From NCBI GenBank assembly GCA_039029395.1, contig JBCCGG010000077.1, forward strand, positions 1-12,750: 12,750 bases of DNA, written 5' to 3'. A program made the translations under genes and the position numbers. Under the pieces are notes generated by a model that worked only from the letters and a program-made list of their open reading frames with translations, did not search any database and was not told where the DNA came from. This document shows, piece by piece, positions 6,334 through 12,750 of this stretch (positions are counted from its first letter, which is position 1; every line of letters starts with the position of its first letter). Source of the stretch: JBCCGG01 sp039029395. GTDB taxonomy: Bacteria > Pseudomonadota > Alphaproteobacteria > Kiloniellales > JAKSDN01.

Positions 6334-7491
6334 TCAAGCTTGACCTTTCGTTTCAGCGGCAAGCTCGGCAAGGATCTTTGCGCCCTGCCGCGCGCTGCTT
6401 CCGATATTGTAGAAATGGGTCCGGCGCAGCTCCTCTATGCGTGCCGGAAAAGAATCTGCGTCCGCTTGAAGCGCGGCCAAGGCGTCGGGCAATTCGCTCA
6501 AGTTGCCGGGGTCGATGACCCTGCCGACCTCTTCCCGATAGGAGACCTCGAGCGGCGCCGAGGCCAGGGAGGTGTAGTCCGGATTGTTCACCTTGCGCGG
6601 GACGTCGACGAACAACACCGGTTTGGCCAAGCCGAAAGCGAACTCCATGGCGACGCCGGACCAGTCACTGATCATGACGTGGGAATCGAGCAGCGCCTGG
6701 TACTTGGTGGTGTCCTCGTTCATGTCGAAGCTCGGATGGTCAGCGAACTTCGCGGCCAAGGCGTCCAGGGTCTTGCCCGCCATTTGCCGGGTCCGCGGAT
6801 GGGGCCGGACGCGAACGAAGTGACCGGCATCCAGCAGGATACTCACCACCTCCTCGGCGCGCGTCTCCATGAGGCCCTGAGGCCCCCAAGAGGGCGCGAG
6901 CAGAACGTTCAAGCGCTTGTCGTCGTGGGCCGCAGGCGTGGATGCGGTGCGGGCCAAGTCGATCAAGGCGTCGAGCGGCGGGTGGCCATGATCGAACAGC
7001 TGCTTTTCGGGCAGCCCCTGAAGCGCCTCCCATTCGCGGGTTTCTCTATTGTGGTGCGGGCCCACGCAGAGAATCGAATCGAAGTGATCGAAGGCTGCCG
7101 TCCGATAGATCATGTGGGTGCTGACCAAGGAGTGGTGCAGATAGGCGTAGTTCCGCACCTTGGGCGAGCGCTTGATATGGAAGCTGTTCAAGTCCGGCAT
7201 GGTCATGGCCAGCACGTCGGCGCGCAGATTGTTGAGGGCATGGGTGCGGGCGGTGCCCTTGCCGACGTAGAAGCCTCGGACGTGTTGGGGCGGGTCGAGC
7301 AGCAGCCGGTCAGCCTCGTCGGACGTCAGGTAATAGACGATGTCGTCGTAGACGCCGGCCAATTCATCGATCACCGGGCGCAGATAGGGCCCGTAGGAAT
7401 CGCCCTCGGAATAGAAAACGATGCCATAGGATGCCGTGGTATCGCTCTGGTATCGGAGAGTCTCTCGCCAAGACCGAATGAACTTCTTCAC
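6334..7491 (-). CDS. CDP-glycerol glycerophosphotransferase family protein (TagB/TagF-like)
   Basis: A 385-residue enzyme of the Glyphos_transf family, which moves a phospho-alcohol (glycerol phosphate, ribitol phosphate or similar) from its CDP form onto a glycan or teichoic-acid-like acceptor at the inner membrane face. Seen: Y-L-H-H-S-L-V-S-T-H (117-126), matching the family's catalytic His region; L-L-A-P-S-W-G (197-203); R-V-R-P-H-P (227-232) with the second conserved His; M-I-S-D-W-S-G-V-A-M-E (273-283); and K-P-V-L-F-V-D-V-P (290-298). There is no signal peptide or membrane helix, and the N-terminal 20 residues are basic and could associate with the membrane. The start is a GTG at 7491, with AAGGG some 12 nt upstream, so it is moderately supported. 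It is the first gene of a two-gene operon with the nucleotidyltransferase. The acceptor and the exact CDP-donor are unknown. Confidence 0.85.
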   Translation of the reverse strand: MKKFIRSWRETLRYQSDTTASYGIVFYSEGDSYGPYLRPVIDELAGVYDDIVYYLTSDEADRLLLDPPQHVRGFYVGKGTARTHALNNLRADVLAMTMPDLNSFHIKRSPKVRNYAYLHHSLVSTHMIYRTAAFDHFDSILCVGPHHNRETREWEALQGLPEKQLFDHGHPPLDALIDLARTASTPAAHDDKRLNVLLAPSWGPQGLMETRAEEVVSILLDAGHFVRVRPHPRTRQMAGKTLDALAAKFADHPSFDMNEDTTKYQALLDSHVMISDWSGVAMEFAFGLAKPVLFVDVPRKVNNPDYTSLASAPLEVSYREEVGRVIDPGNLSELPDALAALQADADSFPARIEELRRTHFYNIGSSARQGAKILAELAAETKGQA

Positions 7492-8077
7492 GCTTGAAAG
7501 GGTCCCTTACAAGGAGCGCAAGCCGGCGGGCAAACCCGCGTCGATGGGACGCCGTGACACCCGGCCAGAGTGATATAAGGACAGATTGCTTAACAAACTT
7601 CCTCGCGAAAATCCGCCGCCGGGGCTTCGCCAATCATGACGTGCGCTGAGCAGGCCAAAAGGTTGCTTGTTCGAGCCGGCGACGAACCCCGAAACCGCAC
7701 TTCGGCGACCGCGCTTGAAGCCGTCGGCCCGGTGCCATAAAGCGAGCTGCCGCAACCCCTTAGCGCCAAATTCGCCGCGTCTTCCGAGGACCTTGACAGG
7801 CCGGTGCATGGGGTCGTTCCCACGCAATCCGGAAGGGGATCTACCACTTCGCCGGTTTCCGGCAGTCTATCAAGAAATTTAATCTGCAATAACAATCATC
7901 TAAATAACATTCTGCAACTGAAAAATCGACTCTTTGTGCCAAGATCACTGTGTGTTGCAATAAAGTCAAGCCAACGGCCCACCGAATGCGACCCACGCCG
8001 GACGATTGACCTAACCGCCCGCCTGTGGTGACTCTCTCGCCTCTCGGAAACCACGCGCGACGGCAAGGCGCCCAGCG
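7492..8077. other. Intergenic region with AT-rich core, no gene supported
   Basis: A 586-bp gap between divergent genes. The frames within it give unconvincing proteins, rich in Ser, Arg and Gly with no domain pattern. From about 7864 to 7970 the base composition turns strongly AT-rich (TTTAAT, AATAAC, TAAATAAC, AATAAAG), unlike the rest of the window, and is the likeliest site for the promoter of the cimA operon. A perfect short hairpin GCCGG-TTT-CCGGC lies at 7851-7863 on its edge, without a T-run. Near the minus-strand gene an AT-rich TTATAT (7573-7578) could serve as a -10. I find no tRNA, no amino-acid-rich leader peptide resembling an ilv attenuator, and no repeat or insertion-sequence end. 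Confidence 0.5.
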
Positions 8078-9697
8078 ATGAGCGACAAGCGGGTCTACAT
8101 CTTCGACACCACCCTGCGCGACGGCGCCCAGACCCAAGGCGTCGACTTCTCGGTCGCCGACAAGGCCGCGATCGCCAAGGCGCTCGACGAGCTGGGCGTC
8201 GACTACATCGAGGGCGGCTGGCCCGGCGCCAACCCGACCGACGACGCCTTCTTCGGCGACCCGCCGCGCTTCAAGACCGCCAAGTTCGTCGCCTTCGGCA
8301 TGACCCGGCGCCCTTGGCGCTCGGCCGGCAACGACCCGGGCCTGGCCTCCCTGGTCAACTGCGGCGCGCCCGGCATCTGCATGGTCGGCAAGGCCTGGGA
8401 CTTCCACGTCGACGTGGCGCTGGCCATCGAGCGGGCCGAGAACGTCGCCATGATTGGGGACTCAGTGGCCCACCTGGCCACCCAGCGTGACGAGGTGATG
8501 TACGACGCCGAGCACTTCTTCGACGGCTACAAGGCCAACAAGACCTACGCCATGGACTGCCTGAAAGCCGCCTACGACAACGGCGCCCGCTGGGTCGTGC
8601 TGTGCGACACCAACGGCGGCACTCTGCCCGAGGAGGTGCGGCGCATCGTCGGCGAGGTCTGCGACGTGATCCCCGGCAGCCACGTGGGCATCCACTGCCA
8701 CAACGATACCGAGAACGCGGTCGCCAACTCCCTGGCCGCTCTGGAGGCCGGCGCCCGCCAGCTTCAGGGCACGATCAATGGGCTCGGCGAGCGCTGCGGC
8801 AACGCCAACCTGATCTCCCTGATCCCCAGCCTGGCGCTGAAGACCGACTTCGACATCGGCCCGCCGGCCGAGCGCCTGGAGCAGCTGACCCGGCTTTCCC
8901 ACATGCTCGACGAGCGGCTCAACCGGGCGCCCGCCAAAAACGCGCCCTACGTCGGCGACAGCGCCTTCGCTCACAAGGGCGGCCTGCACGTCTCGGCGGT
9001 CGAGAAGGACCCCAAGACCTACGAGCACATCGAGCCCACGGTGGTCGGCAACCGGCGCCACGTGGTGGTCTCCGACCAGGCCGGGCGCTCCAATCTGCTG
9101 GCCCGCTTCCGGGAGATCGGCATCGATGTGGAGCCGGGCGACCCCAAGGTCACGGCCCTGGTCCAGCGGGTCAAGGACCGGGAGTTCGAGGGCTATGCCT
9201 ACGACGGCGCCGAGGCCAGCTTCGAGCTCTTGGCGCGCCGAGTCCTTGGCGAGGTGCCCGAGTACTTCAAGCTCGAGCGTTTCCGGGTCATGGACGACCG
9301 CCGCTGGAACGCCCGGGGCGAGCTGGTCACCGAGTCCGAGGCCACGGTCAGCGTCGAGGTCGCCGGCGCCGAGCGCTTCGTGGTGGCCAACGGCAACGGC
9401 CCGGTCAACGCCCTGGACAAGGCCCTGCGCAAGGCTCTGCTCGGGCTCTATCCCCAGCTCGAGGACATGATCCTGGTCGACTACAAGGTGCGCATCCTGA
9501 CGCCCCAGGCCGGCACCATGGCAGTCACCCGGGTGATGATCGAAAGCTCCGACGGCAATGGCCGGCGCTGGACCACGGTCGGCGTCTCGCCCAACATTAT
9601 CGACGCCTCCTACAATGCCCTGCACGACAGCTTGGTCTGGAAGCTGCTGCAAGACGGCGCCACGGTGCCCCGGGAGGCAGAGGGGATGACCCCGTGA
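8078..9697 (+). CDS. cimA: (R)-citramalate synthase
   Basis: A 539-residue enzyme that condenses acetyl-CoA with pyruvate to (R)-citramalate, the first step of the threonine-independent route to 2-oxobutanoate and isoleucine. The N-terminal TIM-barrel (HMGL-like) domain opens F-D-T-T-L-R-D-G-A-Q (9-18), with metal- and pyruvate-binding D10, R14 and D15. G-G-W-P-G-A-N-P-T-D (46-55) is typical of citramalate synthases rather than isopropylmalate synthases (which read 'E-A-G-F-P'). H206-C-H208-N-D gives two metal ligands, and G-x-N-G-L-G-E-R-C-G-N-A-N marks the end of the barrel. Residues about 400-525 form the LeuA-type regulatory dimer domain, so feedback inhibition by isoleucine is likely. 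Length fits the long CimA type. The ATG is preceded by AAGG about 12 nt upstream. It is the first gene of an overlapping operon. Confidence 0.93.
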   Translation: MSDKRVYIFDTTLRDGAQTQGVDFSVADKAAIAKALDELGVDYIEGGWPGANPTDDAFFGDPPRFKTAKFVAFGMTRRPWRSAGNDPGLASLVNCGAPGICMVGKAWDFHVDVALAIERAENVAMIGDSVAHLATQRDEVMYDAEHFFDGYKANKTYAMDCLKAAYDNGARWVVLCDTNGGTLPEEVRRIVGEVCDVIPGSHVGIHCHNDTENAVANSLAALEAGARQLQGTINGLGERCGNANLISLIPSLALKTDFDIGPPAERLEQLTRLSHMLDERLNRAPAKNAPYVGDSAFAHKGGLHVSAVEKDPKTYEHIEPTVVGNRRHVVVSDQAGRSNLLARFREIGIDVEPGDPKVTALVQRVKDREFEGYAYDGAEASFELLARRVLGEVPEYFKLERFRVMDDRRWNARGELVTESEATVSVEVAGAERFVVANGNGPVNALDKALRKALLGLYPQLEDMILVDYKVRILTPQAGTMAVTRVMIESSDGNGRRWTTVGVSPNIIDASYNALHDSLVWKLLQDGATVPREAEGMTP

Positions 9698-10425
9698 GGC
9701 GCGGCCTGCTGGCGGCACTCATCGGCCTGGTGCTCTTGGCCGCGCCGGCCCAAGCCCAGGCGCCCGACAAGGAAGAGGTCTTCTCCGCCCTCGTCGGGCT
9801 GATCGACCGGGGCCCCGACCGGCGCTTCTTCGGCCTGCCCGAGGAAACCCATTGGCGGCCCGGCGAAAGCGTCTCGGTCGGCCTGTTCAGCGCGGACTTC
9901 GAGTCCCAGCGCCGGGTGCTGCAAAGCTTGGCCGCGCAGATCGACGAGCACTGCGGGATCTCGTTCCAGACCATCCTGGCGGTCAATCCGAACAATCCTG
10001 ACCAGGCCTTCATCCAAGTCGTCCCCCAGCTCCAGATCACCGTTGGGCCGCGCCAGGAGATGGCCCAGGCGAGCGAGCCCCATCCGGTCAACCTTTCGGC
10101 GCTCGAGCGCTTCGAGGACGGGCGCTGGCCCTTCCTCTTCGCCTTTCCGCGCGAGCAGGTGCGCCTCGGCCAGGTCTGGATCGCCGACGACGAGCCCGCC
10201 CCGGCGATCGAGGCGGCATTGATCCTAAGTCTCTTCTGGGGCCTCGGCGCGGCTACCTTGGGTGGCGACCTAGCCGGTCTGGTGGACCGCTCTGGCGACC
10301 AGCCACACCTGACTCCCTTGGGCCAGGAAGTGCTGGCCGTGCTCTGCGCGCCCGAGCTGGAGGCTGGTCTCACGATCCCCGAGACCCTGGCGCGCGCCCG
10401 CCAGGTGCTCGGCCTGGACGGCTGA
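9694..10425 (+). CDS. Secreted protein, DUF2927-like
   Basis: A 243-residue protein whose GTG start (9694) overlaps the cimA stop as GTGA, with AGGGG 8 nt upstream. The open frame runs on much further upstream, but that part is only the shadow of cimA; the signal peptide fixes the start: M-R-R-G, a hydrophobic core to about residue 17, and A-Q-A cleavage at 19-21. The mature chain has W54-R-P-G-E-S-V-S-V-G-L-F, a central region with C87-G-I-S-F-Q, and a C-terminal part L-T-P-L-G-Q-E-V-L (206-214) followed by C-A-P-E-L-E-A-G (218-225). That order recalls the DUF2927 pattern of periplasmic proteins ('L-T-x-x-D-...-L-Y-x-P-x-L-x-x-G-M'), but the match is loose and the glutamate/His-rich middle of DUF2927 is weak or missing. 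Function is unknown. Confidence 0.8.
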   Translation: MRRGLLAALIGLVLLAAPAQAQAPDKEEVFSALVGLIDRGPDRRFFGLPEETHWRPGESVSVGLFSADFESQRRVLQSLAAQIDEHCGISFQTILAVNPNNPDQAFIQVVPQLQITVGPRQEMAQASEPHPVNLSALERFEDGRWPFLFAFPREQVRLGQVWIADDEPAPAIEAALILSLFWGLGAATLGGDLAGLVDRSGDQPHLTPLGQEVLAVLCAPELEAGLTIPETLARARQVLGLDG

Positions 10426-10436
10426 GGCGCGGCTCC

Positions 10437-11210
10437 GTGGCGGGCACCGACCGCAGCCAGGCGGCGGTCTTGGGCGGCCCGGCCATCGTGCTGGTCCAAC
10501 CTCAGCTGGGCGACAACATCGGCATGGTGGCGCGCGCCATGCTCAACTTCGGGCTCGAGGAGCTGCGCGTCGTGGCGCCCCGCGACGGTTGGCCCAACCC
10601 GGCCGCCATCGCCGCCGCCGCGGGCGCTGAGCGCCTGCTGGAAGCAGCCAAGCTCTACGACAGCACGGCCGAGGCGCTCAGCGATCTGACCCTTGTCTAC
10701 GGCACCACGGCGCGCACCCGGGACATGGTCAAGCCGGTGGTCACCGCCCGCCAAGCGGCGGCCGAGCTGCGCGCCGGGGAGGGTGAAGGCGCGCGGGTCG
10801 CGGTGGTCTTCGGGCCCGAACGTTCAGGTCTGGTCAACGACGACCTGGCGCTTTGCGATGCGCTCCTAAGGGTGCCGCTCAACCCGGCCTTCGCGTCGCT
10901 CAACCTGGCCCAGGCGGTGCTGCTGATCGGCTACGAGTGGTTCCAGGCCGGCGACCAGACCGAGCCCCGTTACTTGGAGGTCAGCGCCAGCGGCCAACCG
11001 ACCAAGGCAGAGTTGCTCGGCTTCTACGAGCGCTTGGAAAACCATCTGGACCGCTCGGGCTTTCTGCGCCCGCCGGAGAAGCGCCCGGGCATGGTGCGCA
11101 ACCTGCGCAACCTTTTTCAGCGGGTCGCGCTGACAGACCAAGACCTGCGCACCCTGCACGGCATTGTCTCGGCCCTGTGGCACGGGCCGCGGGATGGAGG
11201 GGAGAGATGA
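10437..11210 (+). CDS. trmJ: tRNA (cytidine/uridine-2'-O-)-methyltransferase TrmJ-like
   Basis: A 257-residue SPOUT-class (TrmH family, group 1) RNA methyltransferase that would methylate the ribose 2'-OH of tRNA position 32 using S-adenosylmethionine. Seen: motif 1 around N-I-G-M-V-A-R-A-M-L-N-F-G (27-39), motif 2 F-G-P-E-R-S-G-L (125-132), and motif 3 V-P-L-N-P-A-F-A-S-L-N-L-A-Q-A (146-160), the knot that binds SAM and carries the conserved Asn. The C-terminal 90 residues form the helical extension typical of TrmJ, with R-N-L-R-N-L-F-Q-R. The start is a GTG at 10437, 11 bp after the previous stop, with GAGG over that stop. The family call is strong; TrmJ rather than another group-1 member is likely from length and extension. 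Confidence 0.88.
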   Translation: MAGTDRSQAAVLGGPAIVLVQPQLGDNIGMVARAMLNFGLEELRVVAPRDGWPNPAAIAAAAGAERLLEAAKLYDSTAEALSDLTLVYGTTARTRDMVKPVVTARQAAAELRAGEGEGARVAVVFGPERSGLVNDDLALCDALLRVPLNPAFASLNLAQAVLLIGYEWFQAGDQTEPRYLEVSASGQPTKAELLGFYERLENHLDRSGFLRPPEKRPGMVRNLRNLFQRVALTDQDLRTLHGIVSALWHGPRDGGER

Positions 11211-11824
11211 CGGACCAACCCTTCGACTTCAAGCGTGGCCTCGGCACCACCTTGCTGATCGCTTGCGGGGCGCTCGGGCGGGAGATCGTGCAGCTGATCG
11301 AGATGAACAACTGGCGCCATCTGGACGTCGCCTGCCTGCCTGCCAAGCTGCATCACCAGCCGGCGCTGATCCCCGAGGCGGTGCGGGCGAAGATCCGCGA
11401 CAACCGCGCGCGCTTCGAGAAGATCTATGTGCTCTATGGCGACTGCGGCACCGGTGGGCTGCTCGATGACGTGCTGGCGGAGGAGGGGGTGGAGCGCATT
11501 CCGGGGCCCCACTGCTTCTCGTTCTTCGAGGGCAACGCCGCCTTCGCCGCGAACGCCGACGAGGAAATCCACACCTTCTATTTGACCGACTACTTCTGCC
11601 GGCACTTCGAGACCTTCGTGTGGAAGGCGATTGGCCTGGACCGCCGGGCCGACATGGTCGACTTCGTGTTCGGCAACTACCGCCACCTGGTCTACCTGGC
11701 CCAGACCGAGGACGCGGGCCTCGAGGCCAAGGCGCGGGAGATCGCCGAGCGCCTGGGCCTCACCTACGAGCACCGCTTCCGGGGCTACGGCGATCTGGCC
11801 AGCTTCATGGCCGCGCCGCCCTGA
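11207..11824 (+). CDS. DUF1638 domain-containing protein
   Basis: A 205-residue cytoplasmic protein starting at an ATGA overlap with the trmJ stop, preceded by GGAGGGGAGAG, a strong ribosome site. Family-typical blocks: L-L-I-A-C-G-A-L-G-R-E (16-26), L-P-A-K-L-H-H (44-50), V-L-Y-G-D-C-G-T-G-G (75-84), R-I-P-G-P-H-C-F-S-F-F (97-107), T-F-Y-L-T-D-Y (123-129), G-L-D-R (143-146), F-G-N-Y-R-H (155-160), and R-G-Y-G-D-L (192-197). The three Cys in C20, C80 and C103, with His49 and His102, look like a metal or cofactor site; that is inference. DUF1638 has no settled activity; relatives are found near corrinoid or methylamine methyltransferases, of which none is seen here. It is the last gene of the cimA operon; its 3' end overlaps the convergent transporter by 20 bp. 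Confidence 0.88.
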   Translation: MTDQPFDFKRGLGTTLLIACGALGREIVQLIEMNNWRHLDVACLPAKLHHQPALIPEAVRAKIRDNRARFEKIYVLYGDCGTGGLLDDVLAEEGVERIPGPHCFSFFEGNAAFAANADEEIHTFYLTDYFCRHFETFVWKAIGLDRRADMVDFVFGNYRHLVYLAQTEDAGLEAKAREIAERLGLTYEHRFRGYGDLASFMAAPP

Positions 11825-12671
11825 GCGCGTAAACCGAATGGAGTGCGAGGGCGGCGATCACGACGGCGCCGCCGGCCATGGCGTAGACCGTCGGCACCTC
11901 GTCCAGGGCAAGCCAGACCCACAGAGGCCCGAGAACGGTCTCCAGCAAAAGCAGCAGGCTGACCTCGGGCGCCGGCAGGTAGCGGGGGCCCAGGGTCAAA
12001 AGCGCGATGCCGAGCGGGATCACCAATAGGCCCATGATCAGAATGTAGCCGAGCTGGGTCGGGCCGACCGGCGGCATGGGCGCGACCAGGCTGGCCGCCG
12101 CGGCGATCATCAAGCCGCTGATCGCCATGGCCGGGATCATGTTGACCCGCCGGGCGCCGCGGATCACGACGAACTTGAGCCCCAGGGTGGCGGCACCGCC
12201 GAGCGCCGCCAGGTCGCCGATCCAGGTGCCGGCGCCGAAGCTGCCGACCCCGAGCAGCGCGACCCCGACCAGGGTCGCCAGGATCGCGAGCCAGGTGCGC
12301 AATGGCACCGGCTCGCCCAGGAGGAACCAAGCGAAGAGCGCCGCGAAGAAGGGGGCGGTCGCCAAGAGGATCAGGACGTTGGCGACCGAGGTCTGGTCGA
12401 GCGCATAGAGGAAGAAGAAGCTGCTGAGCGAGAAGATCACCGCGGCGCCGATGCCCTTGCGGCCGATCGCCCGGAACGCGCCCAGGGTGTAGCCCTTGAA
12501 GTAGATCAGCAGGATCGCGGTGAGGCCGAGCGCCTGGAGCAAGCCGCGCCACACCAGGAGCGACCAGGGATCCAAGCCGATCAGGCGGATCAGCAAGGTG
12601 TCGGGGGTCACGATCAGCACCCCGAAGGTAACGATGATCAGCCCCTTCACGTGGCTCGATTGGCTGTCCAC
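11805..12671 (-). CDS. EamA/DMT-family transporter
   Basis: A 10-helix inner-membrane exporter of the drug/metabolite transporter superfamily, with two EamA repeats. The first repeat (about residues 8-140 from the chosen start) has W-R-G-L-L-Q-A-L-G-L and ends at L-G-E-P-V-P-L-R-T-W-L-A-I, the usual 'GE-P-...-W-x-G' turn. The second ends with L-L-L-L-L-E-T-V-L-G-P-L-W-V-W-L-A-L-D-E, matching the conserved 'L-E-P-V-...-E' segment. Substrates of such proteins are amino acids, nucleosides or other metabolites and cannot be read from sequence. GTG at 12671 gives 288 residues, a normal length, with GAGGGGG about 13 nt upstream. The frame stays open to GTG 12746 and possibly beyond the window edge, which would add hydrophilic residues, so the true start is uncertain. 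Confidence 0.85.
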   Translation of the reverse strand: MDSQSSHVKGLIIVTFGVLIVTPDTLLIRLIGLDPWSLLVWRGLLQALGLTAILLIYFKGYTLGAFRAIGRKGIGAAVIFSLSSFFFLYALDQTSVANVLILLATAPFFAALFAWFLLGEPVPLRTWLAILATLVGVALLGVGSFGAGTWIGDLAALGGAATLGLKFVVIRGARRVNMIPAMAISGLMIAAAASLVAPMPPVGPTQLGYILIMGLLVIPLGIALLTLGPRYLPAPEVSLLLLLETVLGPLWVWLALDEVPTVYAMAGGAVVIAALALHSVYALRAARP

Positions 12672-12750
12672 GACGTCCGCGCTTCCCCCTCGAATCGGCT
12701 CTTTACTGGCCCGAGACCAAATCTTGATGTTAGACACCCATCTCACCGCG

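Noticed and set aside
6217..7497. 426-codon plus-strand open frame across the glycerophosphotransferase gene
   Set aside because: It is antisense to a well-supported enzyme with conserved motifs. The product is low-complexity in character and has no recognisable family.
7660..7700. TTCGA-containing stretch resembling a tRNA T-arm
   Set aside because: No acceptor, D or anticodon stems can be built around it.
7507..7895. Minus-strand open frames in the 586-bp gap
   Set aside because: They have odd composition, no domain pattern and no good ribosome site. Several overlapping frames are open at once, as expected for GC-rich non-coding DNA.
8462..9718. 418-codon minus-strand open frame opposite cimA
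   Set aside because: It is a mirror of the high third-position GC of cimA. The product is Gly/Val/Asp-rich with no domain pattern, while the plus strand encodes a clear enzyme.

Overview
This is a GC-rich (roughly 60-65% by eye), densely coded chromosomal segment of a Gram-negative bacterium. Several things suggest an alphaproteobacterium of the Rhodospirillales/Kiloniellales kind: exported TPR proteins beside a class III cyclase, a citramalate synthase, a DUF1638 protein, GTG starts, and 4-bp stop/start overlaps. The order-level placement is inference. I see no rRNA, tRNA, CRISPR array, insertion sequence or phage gene.

Layout. (1) Positions 1-229 hold the 3' end of a class III adenylate/guanylate cyclase. 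(2) Positions 336-3458 hold two tandem full-length paralogues encoding exported TPR proteins with four conserved cysteines. An ankyrin-type protein follows at 3523-4188 on the same strand. (3) A lower-GC patch at 4215-5331 has a two-gene minus-strand operon (a DUF2283-like protein, then a small winged-helix-like protein) and a divergent small hypothetical gene. (4) Positions 5468-7491, minus strand, hold a pair for surface-polymer decoration: a TagB/TagF-type CDP-alcohol phosphotransferase and a LicC/PntC-like sugar or alcohol-phosphate nucleotidyltransferase. (5) Positions 7492-8077 are a 586-bp gap with an AT-rich core and no convincing gene. (6) Positions 8078-11824 hold a tight four-gene plus-strand operon: citramalate synthase (cimA), a secreted DUF2927-like protein that begins inside the cimA stop codon, a TrmJ-type tRNA methyltransferase, and a DUF1638 protein. 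(7) Positions 11805-12671 or further, minus strand, hold an EamA/DMT-family exporter whose 3' end overlaps the DUF1638 gene by 20 bp.

How the genes may work together. CimA makes (R)-citramalate for threonine-independent isoleucine synthesis. The three genes behind it share its transcript, but no pathway link is evident. The 5468-7491 pair reads as 'activate a small phospho-alcohol with CTP, then transfer it to a surface glycan'. The TPR pair looks like a periplasmic or secreted module, perhaps tied to the neighbouring cyclase. Nothing here is a proven new system. The best candidates for a second look are the four-cysteine TPR paralogues, the CDP-alcohol decoration pair, and the DUF2283/winged-helix pair.
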